From Bradyrhizobium sp. in8p8 (GTDB taxonomy: Bacteria; Pseudomonadota; Alphaproteobacteria; Rhizobiales; Xanthobacteraceae), in the NCBI RefSeq assembly GCF_000426845.1, contig NZ_AUGD01000003.1:1-64000 (forward strand): a DNA stretch of 64,000 nucleotides. Direction: 5' to 3'. Every line of letters starts with the position of its first letter. Position 1 is the stretch's first letter. This document shows positions 46,815-57,387 of the stretch, piece after piece. The notes under the pieces are model-generated. The model saw only the letters and a list, made by a program, of their open reading frames with translations. It did no database searches and was not told the DNA's origin. The translations under genes and the position numbers were made by a program.

Positions 46815-47780
46815 ATGAGCAAAGCGGCCGCCCCACAGATCGAGCTCGCCAGCGCCGATCCCTCGATCGCGCAGGAGATGGCGCGCTGGCTCTCGCATCT
46901 CGGTGCCGAGCGGCGGCTGTCGCCGAAGACGCTGGAGGCCTATGGCCGCGACCTGCGGCAGTGCCTGGATTTTCTCAGCAATCATTGGGGCGAGCGCGTC
47001 ACCCTCGAGCGCTTCGCGAGGCTGGAAGCCACCGACGTGCGTGCCTTCATGGCGATGCGCAGGGCCGACGACATTGCCGGCCGCTCGCTGATGCGCGCGC
47101 TGGCGGGCCTGCGCTCGTTCGGACGTTTCCTGGAGCGCGAAGGCAAGGGCAAGGTCGGCGCGTTGTCTGCGATCCGCGCGCCAAAAGTCGCAAAGAGCCT
47201 GCCAAAGCCGCTGCCGATGGCCTCGGCCAAACGTCTTGCCGATGCCGACGAGCGCGCCGGCGAGGAACGCGAGACCTGGATCCTGGCGCGCGATGCTGCG
47301 GTGATGGCGCTGCTGTACGGCTCGGGCCTGCGCATCTCCGAAGCGCTCGGCCTGAAGCGCCGCGAGGTGCCGCGCCCCGGCGAAGGCGACGTGCTGGTCG
47401 TCACCGGGAAAGGCAACAAGACCCGCATGGTGCCGGTGCTGCAGAACGTGCTCGCACTGGTGCAGGAGTACGTTTCGATGTGCCCTTACCCGCTGCCGGC
47501 GGAAGGCCCGATCTTCGTCGGCGCGCGTGGCGGCCCCTTGAGCCCGCGCATCATCCAGCTTGCGATGGAGCGGCTGCGCGGCGCGCTTGGACTTCCCGAC
47601 AGCGCCACGCCGCACGCACTCCGGCACTCCTTCGCCACACATCTGCTCTCGCGCGGCGGCGACTTGCGCGCCATCCAGGAACTGCTCGGCCATTCCTCGC
47701 TCTCCACCACGCAGATCTACACCGGCATCGATTCCGAGCGGCTGCTCGAAGTCTATGCGAGCGCACATCCGCGGCGCTGA
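46815..47780 (+). CDS. xerC: Tyrosine recombinase XerC
   Basis: The 321-residue recombinase has a core-binding domain (MARWLSHLGAERRLSPKTLE, then AYGRDLRQCLDFLSNHWGE) and the catalytic set LLYGSGLRISEALGLKRREV (Arg), GKGNKTRMVPVLQNV (Lys), HALRHSFATHLLSRGGDLRA (His-x-x-Arg), and LLGHSSLSTTQIYTGID (His, Tyr). With XerD it resolves chromosome dimers at dif. Being chromosomal, short and far from the island, it is the housekeeping copy, unlike the two island integrases. Confidence 0.95.
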   Translation: MSKAAAPQIELASADPSIAQEMARWLSHLGAERRLSPKTLEAYGRDLRQCLDFLSNHWGERVTLERFARLEATDVRAFMAMRRADDIAGRSLMRALAGLRSFGRFLEREGKGKVGALSAIRAPKVAKSLPKPLPMASAKRLADADERAGEERETWILARDAAVMALLYGSGLRISEALGLKRREVPRPGEGDVLVVTGKGNKTRMVPVLQNVLALVQEYVSMCPYPLPAEGPIFVGARGGPLSPRIIQLAMERLRGALGLPDSATPHALRHSFATHLLSRGGDLRAIQELLGHSSLSTTQIYTGIDSERLLEVYASAHPRR

Positions 47781-47862
47781 CACACTGACGTCATAACTTC
47801 CTTGCCTCTTGCGAAGGCCGCGCGGTTGGTTCAATCGTGGGGAACCGAGGCAGGAGGGATTT

Positions 47863-48453
47863 ATGGGCGCACACGAAAGCATGGAGCACGCCGAGCACGC
47901 CGAACACGCGTCCGGCTCGAACAAGAAGATCGCGCTCCTGATCGCCGTGCTGGCGCTGTTTCTGGCGATCTCGGAGACGCTCGGCAAAGGCGCCCAGACC
48001 GAATCGATCAGCAAGAACGTCGAAGCCGCCAACCTGTGGGCGTTCTTCCAGGCCAAGAGCATCCGCCGCACCGTGATGCTGACTGCTGCCGAGCAGGGCA
48101 GGCTGACGCTGGCGGGCACGGCCGACGATGCCATGAAGGCGACGGTGCAGAAACAGATCGATGACTGGACCAAGACCGCGCAGCGCTACCGCTCCGAGCC
48201 CGAGACCGGCGAAGGCACCGAGCAGCTCGCCGCGAAGGCCAAGCACGCCGAGCACGCGCGCGACGAGGCGACAGCCAAATACCACCATTTCGAGCTGGCA
48301 TCGGCAGCCTTCCAGATCGGAATCGTGCTGGCGTCGGCCACCATCATCACCGGCATGCTGGCGCTGGCCTATGTCAGCGGGGTGCTGACGATCGCCGGCC
48401 TGATCATGACCGCGCTCGGCCTGTGGTGGCCGCATCTGTTGCACTTGCACTAG
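47863..48453 (+). CDS. DUF4337 membrane protein
   Basis: The 196-residue protein begins with a His/Glu-rich stretch (MEHAEHAEHASGSNKKIALL). The first membrane segment is IALLIAVLALFLAISETLG. A soluble middle part follows (NVEAANLWAFFQAKSIRRTV, then KHAEHARDEATAKYHHFELA), and two C-terminal membrane helices (AFQIGIVLASATIITGMLAL and VLTIAGLIMTALGLWW). This is the DUF4337 layout; the function is not known. ATG 47863 follows AGGAGGG and is preferred over the longer frame from 47809. Confidence 0.88.
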   Translation: MGAHESMEHAEHAEHASGSNKKIALLIAVLALFLAISETLGKGAQTESISKNVEAANLWAFFQAKSIRRTVMLTAAEQGRLTLAGTADDAMKATVQKQIDDWTKTAQRYRSEPETGEGTEQLAAKAKHAEHARDEATAKYHHFELASAAFQIGIVLASATIITGMLALAYVSGVLTIAGLIMTALGLWWPHLLHLH

Positions 48454-48478
48454 GGAGCGGAGATCGCTGTCCTCTCGG

Positions 48479-48543
48479 CGTCATTGCGAGGAGCGAAGCG
48501 ACGAAGCAAGTTTCTGGATTGCTTCGCTTCGCTCGCAATGACG
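48479..48543. repeat. Dispersed palindrome, CGTCATTGCGAG family (copy 3)
   Basis: CGTCATTGCGAGGAGCGAAG at the left, CTTCGCTTCGCTCGCAATGACG (split) at the right. The most compact of the three copies and nearly perfectly symmetrical. Confidence 0.85.
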
Positions 48544-48572
48544 GAAGAACCAGATAAGCCCACTCAATAAGC

Positions 48573-49103
48573 TCACCGCGCCTGGTGCACGCTCCTGCGG
48601 AAACGCTGGACCATGCGCAGCGTGCGATAGGACCACCCCTCGCCGTTGCCGGCGATCAGCTCGCGGATGCGCCGCTTGATCGGGTCAACCAGCTCGGCAG
48701 CCTTGGCACGCACCTTCAGCACCAGAACGTAGATTCGCTCGAACCAGTGCATCTCCAGAAGCTTGGCGCGGGTCACGTCGAACACGAAGGCGGTGACGCC
48801 GACACCGACCAGCTTTGCGAACACGATCATGAAGAACGCGCTGGTCCAGTATTCGTGGGCAAGCAGCCAGAGGCCGACCAGCTTGAGCGGAAACAGCGGA
48901 ACGACGGGGACCGCGAACACGATCAGCGTCATGGCTGGCGACAATGCATTGACGCGCTCCGTCAGCCATTGCTTGAAGCGCGCCAGCGGGATCGCTGCGA
49001 CGACCCGGGCGACGATCGGCTCGAGATGGTCCCACAGCCAAGCTTCGATCAGGAAGATGATCGCAAGCAGAACCCAGACCGGTTGAAGCAGGCGGCGCAG
49101 CAT
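48573..49103 (-). CDS. Small membrane protein of unknown function
   Basis: The 176-residue protein starts MLRRLLQPVWVLLAIIFLIE with a first membrane helix. It has AMTLIVFAVPVVPLFPLKLV and ALLAHEYW-like GLWLLAHEYWTSAFFMIVFA, then KLVGVGVTAFVFDVTRAKLL as further hydrophobic segments. The C-terminus is basic (RRIRELIAGNGEGWSYRTLR). I do not recognise a named family. ATG 49103 fits the hydrophobic start, so the longer frame to 49271 is rejected. It lies 34 bp downstream of lpdA on the same strand and may be read with it. Confidence 0.8.
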   Translation of the reverse strand: MLRRLLQPVWVLLAIIFLIEAWLWDHLEPIVARVVAAIPLARFKQWLTERVNALSPAMTLIVFAVPVVPLFPLKLVGLWLLAHEYWTSAFFMIVFAKLVGVGVTAFVFDVTRAKLLEMHWFERIYVLVLKVRAKAAELVDPIKRRIRELIAGNGEGWSYRTLRMVQRFRRSVHQAR

Positions 49104-49137
49104 ATGTTTCCCGCCCGGTTCGGTGCTGGGCGCGCGG

Positions 49138-50538
49138 TTACATATGGATGGCCCGCTTGCCGACTGCAAGCGCGGCTTCCTTGACGGCTTCCGAGCGGGT
49201 CGGGTGCGCATGACAGGTGCGTGCGAGATCTTCCGCACTGCCGCCAAACTCCATGAGAACACAGGCTTCATGGATCATTTCGCCGGCTTCGCGACCGATA
49301 ATGTGCACGCCGAGCACGCGATCGGTCTTCGCATCTGCGAGGATCTTCACAAAGCCGTCAGTGGTCTGGTTGACCTTGGAGCGGCCGTTGGCGGTGAACG
49401 GAAACTTGCCGACCGTATAGGCCACGCCTGCCTGCTTCAGCTCTTCTTCGGTCTTGCCGACGGAGGACACTTCCGGCGTCGTGTACACGACGCCGGGAAT
49501 GACGTCGTAGTTCACGTGACCGGCCTGCCCTGCGATGATCTCCGCCACCGCAACGCCCTCGTCCTCGGCCTTGTGCGCCAGCATCGGGCCTGCGACGACG
49601 TCGCCGATGGCATAGATGCCCTTCACGCTGGTGGCGAAATGCGCGTCGATCTGCACGCGGCCGCGCGCATCGAGCGCGACGCCGGCTTCCTTCAGGCCGA
49701 GACCCTCGGTGTAGGGTACGCGGCCGATGCAGACGAGCACGACGTCGGCTTCCAGAGTCTCGGCGTTACCGCCGGCGGCGGGCTCGACCGTCGCCTTCAG
49801 CGTCTTGCCGGAGGTGTCGACCGCGGTGACCTTGGCGCCGAGCTTGAACGCAAAGCCCTGCTTTTCCAAAATGCGCTGGAACTGCTTGGCGATCTCGCCG
49901 TCCATGCCGGGCAGGATGCGGTCGAGGAATTCGACCACGACGACCTCGGCGCCCAGGCGATGCCAGACCGAGCCGAGCTCGAGACCGATCACGCCGGCGC
50001 CGACGATCAGCAGCTTGCCGGGGACCTTGTCCAGCGACAGCGCGCCGGTCGAGGACACGATGCGCTTCTCGTCGATATCGATCCCCTTGAGGCGCGCGAT
50101 GTCCGAACCGGTGGCAATGACGATGTTCTTCGTTTCGATCGCCTGCGACTTGCCGTCGGCGGAGACTTCCACCTTGCCGGTGCCCAAGATCTTGCCGGTG
50201 CCCTTGAGCACGTCGATCTTGTTCTTCTTCATCAGGAACTCGACGCCCTTGACGTTGCCGTCGATGCCCTGCTGCTTGAAGTTCATCATCGCCGGCAGAT
50301 CGAGCTTCGGCGCGGAAACGCTCACGCCCATCTTGGCGAAGGAATGGCCGGCTTCCTCGAACATCTCGGATGCGTGCAGCAGCGCCTTGGAGGGCATGCA
50401 GCCGACATTGAGGCAGGTGCCGCCCAGCGTTGCATTCTTTTCGACCACGGCGACTTTCATGCCGAGCTGAGCTGCACGCACCGCGCAAACATAACCGCCC
50501 GGTCCGGTGCCGATGACGACGAGATCGTAGGTAGCCAT
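49138..50538 (-). CDS. lpdA: Dihydrolipoyl dehydrogenase (E3)
   Basis: The 466-residue flavoprotein has the FAD motif [20 protein letters not shown] and the redox-active disulfide in [20 protein letters not shown]. The NAD site is [20 protein letters not shown], then [20 protein letters not shown]. The C-terminal catalytic pair is in [18 protein letters not shown] (CHAHPTxSE). It reoxidises dihydrolipoamide for 2-oxoglutarate dehydrogenase, and probably other lipoyl complexes. Last gene of the suc block. Confidence 0.98.
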   Translation of the reverse strand: MATYDLVVIGTGPGGYVCAVRAAQLGMKVAVVEKNATLGGTCLNVGCMPSKALLHASEMFEEAGHSFAKMGVSVSAPKLDLPAMMNFKQQGIDGNVKGVEFLMKKNKIDVLKGTGKILGTGKVEVSADGKSQAIETKNIVIATGSDIARLKGIDIDEKRIVSSTGALSLDKVPGKLLIVGAGVIGLELGSVWHRLGAEVVVVEFLDRILPGMDGEIAKQFQRILEKQGFAFKLGAKVTAVDTSGKTLKATVEPAAGGNAETLEADVVLVCIGRVPYTEGLGLKEAGVALDARGRVQIDAHFATSVKGIYAIGDVVAGPMLAHKAEDEGVAVAEIIAGQAGHVNYDVIPGVVYTTPEVSSVGKTEEELKQAGVAYTVGKFPFTANGRSKVNQTTDGFVKILADAKTDRVLGVHIIGREAGEMIHEACVLMEFGGSAEDLARTCHAHPTRSEAVKEAALAVGKRAIHM

Positions 50539-50595
50539 GAGAGAAAGTCCCGTAAGGTTAGGCGTGATGAGGATGTGTCAGCGTCCGCCGGCGCA

Positions 50596-51357
50596 TCAGC
50601 GTCCGCCGGACACATCGAGAATGGCCGAGGTGACGTAGGAGGCCTCGTCCGAGATCAGCCAGACGATGGCATTGGCGATCTCGTCGGCGGTGCCGACGCG
50701 CTTCATCGGCACCATGTGGGCCAGGCGATGGGCGCGGTCGGGCTCGCCGCCGGCGGCGTGGATCTCGGTGTCGATCAGGCCGGGACGGATCGCGGCGACG
50801 CGAATGCCTTCGTTCGCGACCTCATGACCGAGGCCGACGGTGAAGGAATCCACCGCGCCCTTGGATGCGGCGTAATCGACATAGGTGTTGGGGGCGCCGA
50901 GGCGGGCTGCGACAGACGAGAGGTTGACGATGACGCCGCCCTTGCCACCGTGCCTGGTCGACATCCGCTTGATGGCCTCGCGCGCGCAGAGGATAGAGCC
51001 GGTGACGTTGACTGCCATCACGCGCTGGATGCGCTCGGCCGACATCTCGTCGACCCGCACGCCGCTCTTGCCGACGATGCCGCCATTGTTGACGAGCGCC
51101 CCGAGCGTGCCGAACTTGTCGGCTTCCTTGAACAGGTTGAGGATATCGCTTTCCTCGGCGACATCGCATTTCACCGCGATGGCCTTGCCGTTGCTGGCCG
51201 CGATCTGCGCGACCACCTCGTCGGCGGCCTGCTTGTTGCTGGCGTAGCCGACCACGACGCGGTAGCCGCGCGCGGCCGCCGCAATCGCGGTCGCCCGCCC
51301 GATGCCGCGGCTGCCGCCGGTGATGACAACGACTTTATCCGTCACGCGCGCCTCCAT
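50596..51357 (-). CDS. SDR-family oxidoreductase
   Basis: A 253-residue classical short-chain dehydrogenase. The cofactor loop is KVVVITGGSRGIGRATAIAA. NNG is in GALVNNGGIVGKSG. Catalytic Ser is in VIVNLSSVAARLGAP, and Tyr-x3-Lys in YVDYAASKGAVDSF. It ends with VTSAILDVSGGR. The residue after the second strand (YASNK) suggests NADP(H). It lies between odhB and lpdA. Its substrate is unknown, and its placement inside a 2-oxoglutarate dehydrogenase cluster is a lineage habit rather than a clue to its reaction. Confidence 0.93.
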   Translation of the reverse strand: MEARVTDKVVVITGGSRGIGRATAIAAAARGYRVVVGYASNKQAADEVVAQIAASNGKAIAVKCDVAEESDILNLFKEADKFGTLGALVNNGGIVGKSGVRVDEMSAERIQRVMAVNVTGSILCAREAIKRMSTRHGGKGGVIVNLSSVAARLGAPNTYVDYAASKGAVDSFTVGLGHEVANEGIRVAAIRPGLIDTEIHAAGGEPDRAHRLAHMVPMKRVGTADEIANAIVWLISDEASYVTSAILDVSGGR

Positions 51358-51409
51358 GGTTCGACCCGCGCCGTCGCGAATGGCGACGGCGCTTGCAGAG
51401 CTCTAGGGA

Positions 51410-52654
51410 TCAGAGATCGAGCACCAGCCGCGCCGGATCTTCCAGGCTCTCCTTGACGCGGACCAGGAAGGTGACGGCTTCCTTGCCGTCGATGACGCGG
51501 TGATCGTAGGACAGCGCCAGATACATCATCGGGCGCACCTCGATCTTGCCGCCGACGACCATCGGCCGCTCCTGGATCTTGTGCATGCCGAGGATGCCGG
51601 ATTGCGGCGCGTTCAGGATCGGGGTGGACATCAGCGAGCCGTAGATGCCGCCATTGGTGAGGGTGAAGGTGCCGCCCTGCATCTCGTCGATCTTGAGCTG
51701 GCCGTCACGGGCGCGGCGGCCGAAATCGGCGATGCTCTTCTCGATGTCGGAGATCGACTTGTGGTCGCAATCGCGCACGACGGGGACCACGAGGCCCTTG
51801 TCGGTGCCGACGGCGACGCCGATGTGGTAATAGTTCTTGTAGATCAGGTCGGTGCCGTCGATCTCGGCGTTGACAGCCGGAATGTCCTTGAGCGCCTGCA
51901 CGACGGCCTTGGTGAAGAAGCCCATGAAGCCGAGCTTGGCGCCGTGCTTCTTCTCGAACGCGTCCTTGTAGTGCGCGCGCAGCGCCATGACGTTGGTCAT
52001 GTCGACCTCGTTGAAGGTCGTGAGCATGGCGGCGGTGTTCTGCACGTCCTTGAGGCGGCGCGCGATGGTCTGGCGCAGGCGGGTCATCTTGACGCGCTCT
52101 TCGCGGGCGGCGTCATCGGCCGGCGACGGCGCGCGGACCTGCACGGCGGCGGCGGGCTGGTTGACCGGGGTCGGCGCAGAGGCGGCGCGCTCGATCGCAG
52201 CCAGCATGTCGCCCTTGGTGACGCGGCCGTCCTTGCCGGAGCCGGGAACTGTCGAAGCGTCGATGCCGGTCTCGGCCGAGAGCTTGCGCACGGACGGGGC
52301 GAGCGGCGCATCGGCGGGCGGCGCCTTCGGCGCAGCGGCGGCAACAGCCGGTGCTGCAGCGGCGGGCGCCGGCGCGGCGGCAGGCTTGGCAGGCGCGGCG
52401 GCGGGCTTGGCTGCACCGGCACCCTCGGTGATCTGGCCGAGCAGTGCACCGACCGCAACGGTCGCGCCATCGGCAGCGATGATCTCGCTCAGCGTGCCCG
52501 CGGAGGGCGCGGGGACTTCGATGGTGACCTTGTCGGTCTCGAGCTCCACCAGGGGCTCGTCGACGGCGACGGGATCGCCGGCCTTCTTGAACCAGCGGCC
52601 GATGGTGGCCTCGGTGACGGATTCGCCGAGCGTCGGCACACGAATTTCAGTCAT
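51410..52654 (-). CDS. sucB: 2-oxoglutarate dehydrogenase E2 (dihydrolipoyl succinyltransferase)
   Basis: The 414-residue protein has one lipoyl domain ([20 protein letters not shown], lipoyl-Lys in [13 protein letters not shown]). A long Ala/Pro linker follows (about 78-125). The E1/E3-binding domain has [20 protein letters not shown] and [18 protein letters not shown]. The catalytic domain contains [20 protein letters not shown] and ends with active-site [15 protein letters not shown] (His, Asp). It forms the cubic core and passes succinyl to CoA. Between sucA and the SDR gene. Confidence 0.98.
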   Translation of the reverse strand: MTEIRVPTLGESVTEATIGRWFKKAGDPVAVDEPLVELETDKVTIEVPAPSAGTLSEIIAADGATVAVGALLGQITEGAGAAKPAAAPAKPAAAPAPAAAAPAVAAAAPKAPPADAPLAPSVRKLSAETGIDASTVPGSGKDGRVTKGDMLAAIERAASAPTPVNQPAAAVQVRAPSPADDAAREERVKMTRLRQTIARRLKDVQNTAAMLTTFNEVDMTNVMALRAHYKDAFEKKHGAKLGFMGFFTKAVVQALKDIPAVNAEIDGTDLIYKNYYHIGVAVGTDKGLVVPVVRDCDHKSISDIEKSIADFGRRARDGQLKIDEMQGGTFTLTNGGIYGSLMSTPILNAPQSGILGMHKIQERPMVVGGKIEVRPMMYLALSYDHRVIDGKEAVTFLVRVKESLEDPARLVLDL

Positions 52655-52831
52655 GGTCTTTTCCTTAAGGGATCGCCAATGCGGTCGTGAATTTCAGGTG
52701 TCATCGGCCGGCGAAAAAGGCAGGCCATCCAGCGAGCGGGGCGTTCGCATCACGAGAACGCCACGACCTACCGGATGCCCCGCTCCGGTGCGCGGCGCGC
52801 ACGAGGCGGGGCATGACGCAGTCCAAAAAGT

Positions 52832-55801
52832 TCAGCTCAGTGCTTCGTCCAGGAACGCCTTCAACTGCGCCTGATGCTTGGACATCAGACCCGTTGCGGT
52901 CGCGGCGGAGGCAGCGCGGCCGACATAACGCGGACGCCGGCTCGCACCGTTCACCTGGTTGAGCACCCATTCCAGATAAGGCTCGATGAAGTGCCAGGCG
53001 CCCATGTTGCGGGGCTCCTCCTGGCACCACACCACTTCGGCCTTCTTGAAGCGCGACAGCTCGGCCACCAGCGCCTTCAGCGGCACGGGGTAAAGCTGCT
53101 CGATGCGCATCAGATAGATGTCGTCGATGCCACGCTTCTCGCGCTCCTCGTAGAGGTCGTAATAGACCTTGCCGGAGCACAGCACGATGCGGCGGATCTT
53201 CTCGTCGGGGACGAGCTTGATCGCCTCGTTCGGCAGCATCTGGGCGTCATCATAGAGGATGCGGTGGAAGGTCGTGCCCTTCGCCAGCTCCTCGAGACGC
53301 GACACCGCCCGCTTGTGACGCAGCAGCGACTTCGGCGTCATCATGATCAGCGGCTTGCGGATCTCGCGGTGCAGCTGCCGGCGCAGCACATGGAAGTAGT
53401 TGGCCGGCGTGGTCGGGTAGACCACCTGGATGTTGTCTTCCGCGCACATCTGCAGGAAGCGCTCGAGGCGCGCCGAGGAGTGCTCCGGTCCCTGGCCCTC
53501 GTAGCCGTGCGGCAGGAGGCAGACGAGGCCGGACATGCGCAGCCATTTGCGCTCGCCCGAGGAGATGAACTGGTCGAACACGACCTGCGCGCCGTTGGCG
53601 AAGTCGCCGAACTGGGCTTCCCACAGCGTCAGCGTGTTCGGCTCGGCGAGCGAATAGCCGTATTCGAAGCCGAGCACGGCTTCTTCCGACAGCAGCGAGT
53701 TGATGACCTCGTAATGGCCCTGCTCGTTGCCGAGATGGTTGAAGGGCGTGTAGCGGCTCTCGTCCTCCTGGTCGATCAAGACCGAATGGCGCTGCGAGAA
53801 CGTGCCGCGTTCCGAATCCTGTCCGGACAGGCGGACGTGGTGGTTTTCGTTGAGCAGCGAGCAGAACGCCAGTGCCTCGCCGGTCGCCCAGTCGATGCCG
53901 TTGCCGCTCTCGATCGCCTTGGCGCGGTTATCGAGGAAGCGCTGAATGGTGCGGTGGACGCGGAAGCCGTCCGGCACCTTGGTGATCTTGCGGCCGATGT
54001 CTTTCAGGATCGGCAGGTCGACGCCGGTGACCCCGCGGCGCGCATCCTCTTCCTGGTCGGCGATCTTGAAGCCCGCCCACTTGCCGTCGAGCCAGTCGGC
54101 CTTGTTGGGCTTGTAGGAGGTGCCGGCCTCGAACTCGGCATCGAGCCGGGCGCGCCAGTCGGCCTTCAGCTTGTCGACCTCGCCCTCGGTGACGACGCCT
54201 TCGGCGATCAGGCGCTTGGAGTAGAGCGTGAGGGTCGAGGGATGGGCCGCGATGCGCTTGTACATCACCGGTTGGGTGAACGCGGGCTCGTCGCCCTCGT
54301 TGTGGCCGTAGCGGCGATAGCACCACATGTCGATGACGACTGGCTTGTGGAACTTCTGTCGGAATTCGGTCGCGACCTTGGCCGCGAACACGACGGCCTC
54401 CGGGTCGTCGCCGTTGACGTGGAAGATCGGCGCGTCGATCATCTTCGCCACATCCGACGGATAGGGCGAGGAGCGCGAGTAACGCGGATAGGTGGTGAAG
54501 CCGATCTGGTTGTTGACGATGAAGTGCACCGAGCCGCCGGTGCGGTAGCCCTTCAGGTCGGACAGGCCGAAGCATTCGGCGACCACGCCCTGGCCTGCGA
54601 ACGCGGCGTCGCCGTGCATCAGCAGCGGCATCACGGAGATGCGCATGTCCGGAGGATCGCCGTGCTGGTCCTGCTTCGCACGCACCTTGCCGAGCACCAC
54701 GGGATCGACGATCTCGAGATGCGAGGGGTTGGCGGTCAGCGACAGATGGATGCGGTTGCCGTCGAACTCCCGGTCCGAGGAGGCGCCGAGGTGATATTTG
54801 ACGTCGCCCGAGCCTTCGACCGCGTCTGGATTGGCCGAGCCGCCCTTGAACTCGTGGAACAGGGCGCGGTGCGCCTTACCCATCACCTGCGTCAGCACGT
54901 TGAGGCGGCCGCGATGCGGCATGCCCAGCACGATCTCCTTCACGCCGAGATTGCCGCCGCGCTTGATAATCTGCTCCAGCGCGGGGATCAGGGCTTCGCC
55001 GCCGTCGAGGCCGAAGCGCTTGGTGCCGGTGAACTTGGTGTCGCAGAACTTTTCGAAGCCCTCGGCTTCGACCAACTTCTGCAGGATCGCGCGGCGCCCT
55101 TCGCGGGTGAACGAGATCTCCTTGTCCGGTCCCTCGATGCGCTCCTGGATCCAGGCCTTTTGCGCGGCGTTGCTGATATGCATGAACTCGACGCCGAGCG
55201 TCTGGCAGTAGGTGCGCTCGCAGATCGCGGTGATCTCGCGCAGCGTGCCGTATTCGAGACCGAGCACGTGATCGAGGAAGATCTTGCGGTCGAAATCGGC
55301 CTCGGTGAAGCCGTAGGTGCGCGGATCGAGCTCTTCGCGGTTGCGTGGGGCTTCGATGCCGAGCGGATCGAGCTTGGCATGGAAGTGGCCGCGCATGCGG
55401 TAGGAGCGGATCAGCATCAGGGCGCGGACGGAGTCGCGCGTGGCCTGGAGCAGGTCGGCAGAGGAGAAGTCGGCGCCCTTCTCGCTTCCCTTCGCCTGCG
55501 CCCTGGCGGCGATCTTGGCACCGACCGCCTTCTCGACCTCGGCCCAATTGCCGTCGAGGGCGGAGGTCAGATCATCCTGCGGCGTCAGGGGCCAGTTGTC
55601 GCGCTCCCAGGACGGACCTTCCGCGTTCTTGCTGATGTCGGCGGGCGCGTCGTTCAGGCTCTTGAAGAACTCCTGCCACTCGGGATCGACCGAAGACGGG
55701 TTCTTCTCGTAGCGGGCGTAGATTTCGTCAATGTAGGTGGCGTTTGTGCCCTGCAAAAAGGATGACAAGGCAAAGGCTGCGTTCGCGTCCTGGCGAGACA
55801 T
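52832..55801 (-). CDS. sucA: 2-oxoglutarate dehydrogenase E1
   Basis: The 989-residue thiamine-diphosphate enzyme starts SRQDANAAFALSSFLQGTNA with the E2-binding N-terminus. Visible are RSYRMRGHFHAKLDPLGIEA, VKEIVLGMPHRGRLNVLTQV, GDVKYHLGASSDREFDG, LMHGDAAFAGQGVVAECFGL (the GDAAF ThDP site) and FIVNNQIGFTTYPRYSRSSP, then RYGHNEGDEPAFTQPVMYKR. It decarboxylates 2-oxoglutarate and succinylates the E2 lipoyl group. ATG 55801 gives the family start; the longer frame is not supported. Follows sucD after 136 bp. Confidence 0.98.
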   Translation of the reverse strand: MSRQDANAAFALSSFLQGTNATYIDEIYARYEKNPSSVDPEWQEFFKSLNDAPADISKNAEGPSWERDNWPLTPQDDLTSALDGNWAEVEKAVGAKIAARAQAKGSEKGADFSSADLLQATRDSVRALMLIRSYRMRGHFHAKLDPLGIEAPRNREELDPRTYGFTEADFDRKIFLDHVLGLEYGTLREITAICERTYCQTLGVEFMHISNAAQKAWIQERIEGPDKEISFTREGRRAILQKLVEAEGFEKFCDTKFTGTKRFGLDGGEALIPALEQIIKRGGNLGVKEIVLGMPHRGRLNVLTQVMGKAHRALFHEFKGGSANPDAVEGSGDVKYHLGASSDREFDGNRIHLSLTANPSHLEIVDPVVLGKVRAKQDQHGDPPDMRISVMPLLMHGDAAFAGQGVVAECFGLSDLKGYRTGGSVHFIVNNQIGFTTYPRYSRSSPYPSDVAKMIDAPIFHVNGDDPEAVVFAAKVATEFRQKFHKPVVIDMWCYRRYGHNEGDEPAFTQPVMYKRIAAHPSTLTLYSKRLIAEGVVTEGEVDKLKADWRARLDAEFEAGTSYKPNKADWLDGKWAGFKIADQEEDARRGVTGVDLPILKDIGRKITKVPDGFRVHRTIQRFLDNRAKAIESGNGIDWATGEALAFCSLLNENHHVRLSGQDSERGTFSQRHSVLIDQEDESRYTPFNHLGNEQGHYEVINSLLSEEAVLGFEYGYSLAEPNTLTLWEAQFGDFANGAQVVFDQFISSGERKWLRMSGLVCLLPHGYEGQGPEHSSARLERFLQMCAEDNIQVVYPTTPANYFHVLRRQLHREIRKPLIMMTPKSLLRHKRAVSRLEELAKGTTFHRILYDDAQMLPNEAIKLVPDEKIRRIVLCSGKVYYDLYEEREKRGIDDIYLMRIEQLYPVPLKALVAELSRFKKAEVVWCQEEPRNMGAWHFIEPYLEWVLNQVNGASRRPRYVGRAASAATATGLMSKHQAQLKAFLDEALS

Positions 55802-55937
55802 ATGGAGTTCCTGGCGATTTAGGTTCGCGCATAACAAACGGCGCTGGCGCCGAGCTCCCCGGCAGAGGCTCGGCGCGACAGGCACCCTTTACCCTATTTG
55901 CTGCGAAACTTCGCCCGGAAAAGCACGAAGAACTGAA

Positions 55938-56822
55938 TTAGCCTTTCAACTTTTCGGCAAGCGTGTGGCCGAGCCGCGCGGGCGACGGGGACACTGTAAT
56001 CCCTGCCGATTTCATCGCCTCGGTCTTGGAGCCGGCATCACCCTTGCCGCCCGAGATGATCGCGCCGGCATGGCCCATGCGGCGGCCGGGAGGGGCGGTC
56101 ACACCGGCAATGAAGCCGACCATCGGCTTCTTGCGCCCGCGCTTGGCCTCGTCCTTGAGGAACTGGGCGGCGTCCTCCTCGGCGGAGCCGCCGATTTCGC
56201 CGATCATGATGATCGATTCGGTCTTGGGATCGGCAAGCAGCATTTCCAGCACGTCGATGAATTCCGTGCCCTTGACCGGGTCGCCGCCGATGCCGACCGC
56301 GGTGGTCTGGCCGAGACCTTCCTGCGAGGTCTGGAACACGGCTTCATAGGTCAGGGTGCCGGAGCGGGAGACGATGCCGACCGAGCCGGTCTTGAAGATG
56401 TTGGCCGGCATGATGCCGATCTTGCACTCGCCGGCGGTCATGACGCCCGGGCAATTCGGCCCGATCAGGCGGGACTTGGAGCCGAGCAGCGAGCGCTTCA
56501 CCCGCACCATGTCGAGCACGGGGATGCCCTCGGTGATGCAGACGATCAGCGGGATCTCGGCATCGATGGCTTCGCAGATCGCATCCGCCGCGCCCGGCGG
56601 CGGCACGTAGATCACCGACGCGTCGGCGCCGGTCTTCTCACGCGCCTCGCGCACGGTGTCGAACACCGGCAGGCCCAGATGCGTCGAGCCGCCCTTCCCC
56701 GGCGAGGTGCCGCCGACCATCTTGGTGCCGTAGGCAATCGCGGCCTCGGAGTGGAAGGTGCCGTTCTTGCCGGTGAAGCCCTGGCAGATGACCTTGGTGT
56801 TCTTGTCGATCAGGATGGACAT
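55938..56822 (-). CDS. sucD: Succinyl-CoA ligase alpha subunit
   Basis: The 294-residue protein has the CoA-binding Rossmann part ([20 protein letters not shown], then [20 protein letters not shown]) and [40 protein letters not shown] follows, and the phospho-histidine region is [20 protein letters not shown]. It forms succinate with ATP or GTP together with SucC. Its ATG shares a base with the stop of the preceding small secreted-protein gene (TGATG), so translation is coupled to that gene and not to sucC directly. Confidence 0.98.
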   Translation of the reverse strand: MSILIDKNTKVICQGFTGKNGTFHSEAAIAYGTKMVGGTSPGKGGSTHLGLPVFDTVREAREKTGADASVIYVPPPGAADAICEAIDAEIPLIVCITEGIPVLDMVRVKRSLLGSKSRLIGPNCPGVMTAGECKIGIMPANIFKTGSVGIVSRSGTLTYEAVFQTSQEGLGQTTAVGIGGDPVKGTEFIDVLEMLLADPKTESIIMIGEIGGSAEEDAAQFLKDEAKRGRKKPMVGFIAGVTAPPGRRMGHAGAIISGGKGDAGSKTEAMKSAGITVSPSPARLGHTLAEKLKG

Positions 56823-57382
56823 CAGTTACTTCCTCGGCTGACGGTGAGTGTGAAGGCCCCGGAGCGCTTGTTGTCCTGCAGGCCATATTGAAGAACGAAT
56901 TTCATCGGTCGTCCCGAAATCGACTTTTCGCCACGGGTGATGACGGAGACGTCAAAGGACTGCGCAGTCGGTTGCGGCAGATCGAAGGCGGCTCGGAGGC
57001 GGGTCGCCAAGCTCGCCATGTCGTCGGCATAGGACACGAAGCGGCATTCCGTCACCGGCGCTCGCCTTGAAGACGCCGACACGATGAGAATGGTGCCGCC
57101 GCTGCCGAGCTTTCGCAGCCCGATCTGGCGCGCATACTTTCCGTCGTTGTCGGAATCATAATTGAAAGCGTCGTAAGGCATCTTCAGCGCGCGCTTGGCG
57201 AGGCCGTCCACGGTCTCCGAACCATTGACGCAGAGATCGTTGACGGCGTTGAACAGGACCTCATTTTCATCGGCGCCCGCCCTCGCCGCTGATACTGCGG
57301 CAGCAAGAGCCACTCCCGAAAGCAACGCGGCATTCGCTATCACGCGGCACCGTCCAGGTAGACGTTTGTCATCGACCCGCAC
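56822..57382 (-). CDS. Small secreted protein of unknown function
   Basis: About 186 residues from GTG 57382 (GAGG upstream). The signal peptide is [20 protein letters not shown]. The mature part has four Cys-poor segments: [60 protein letters not shown] and [20 protein letters not shown]. Two cysteines (in DLCVNG and TECRF) could form a disulfide. I recognise no named family. The GTG is five bases past the DUF1579 stop and the gene's own stop overlaps sucD, so it is embedded in the suc operon. Confidence 0.7.
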   Translation of the reverse strand: MRVDDKRLPGRCRVIANAALLSGVALAAAVSAARAGADENEVLFNAVNDLCVNGSETVDGLAKRALKMPYDAFNYDSDNDGKYARQIGLRKLGSGGTILIVSASSRRAPVTECRFVSYADDMASLATRLRAAFDLPQPTAQSFDVSVITRGEKSISGRPMKFVLQYGLQDNKRSGAFTLTVSRGSN

Positions 57383-57387
57383 CTGCC

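Noticed and set aside
49123..51456. 777-codon open frame opposite lpdA and the SDR gene
   Set aside because: Spans two real genes and their gap; no domain or start signal.
52874..55765. 963-codon open frame opposite sucA
   Set aside because: Exact antisense shadow of the E1 gene, low-complexity composition.
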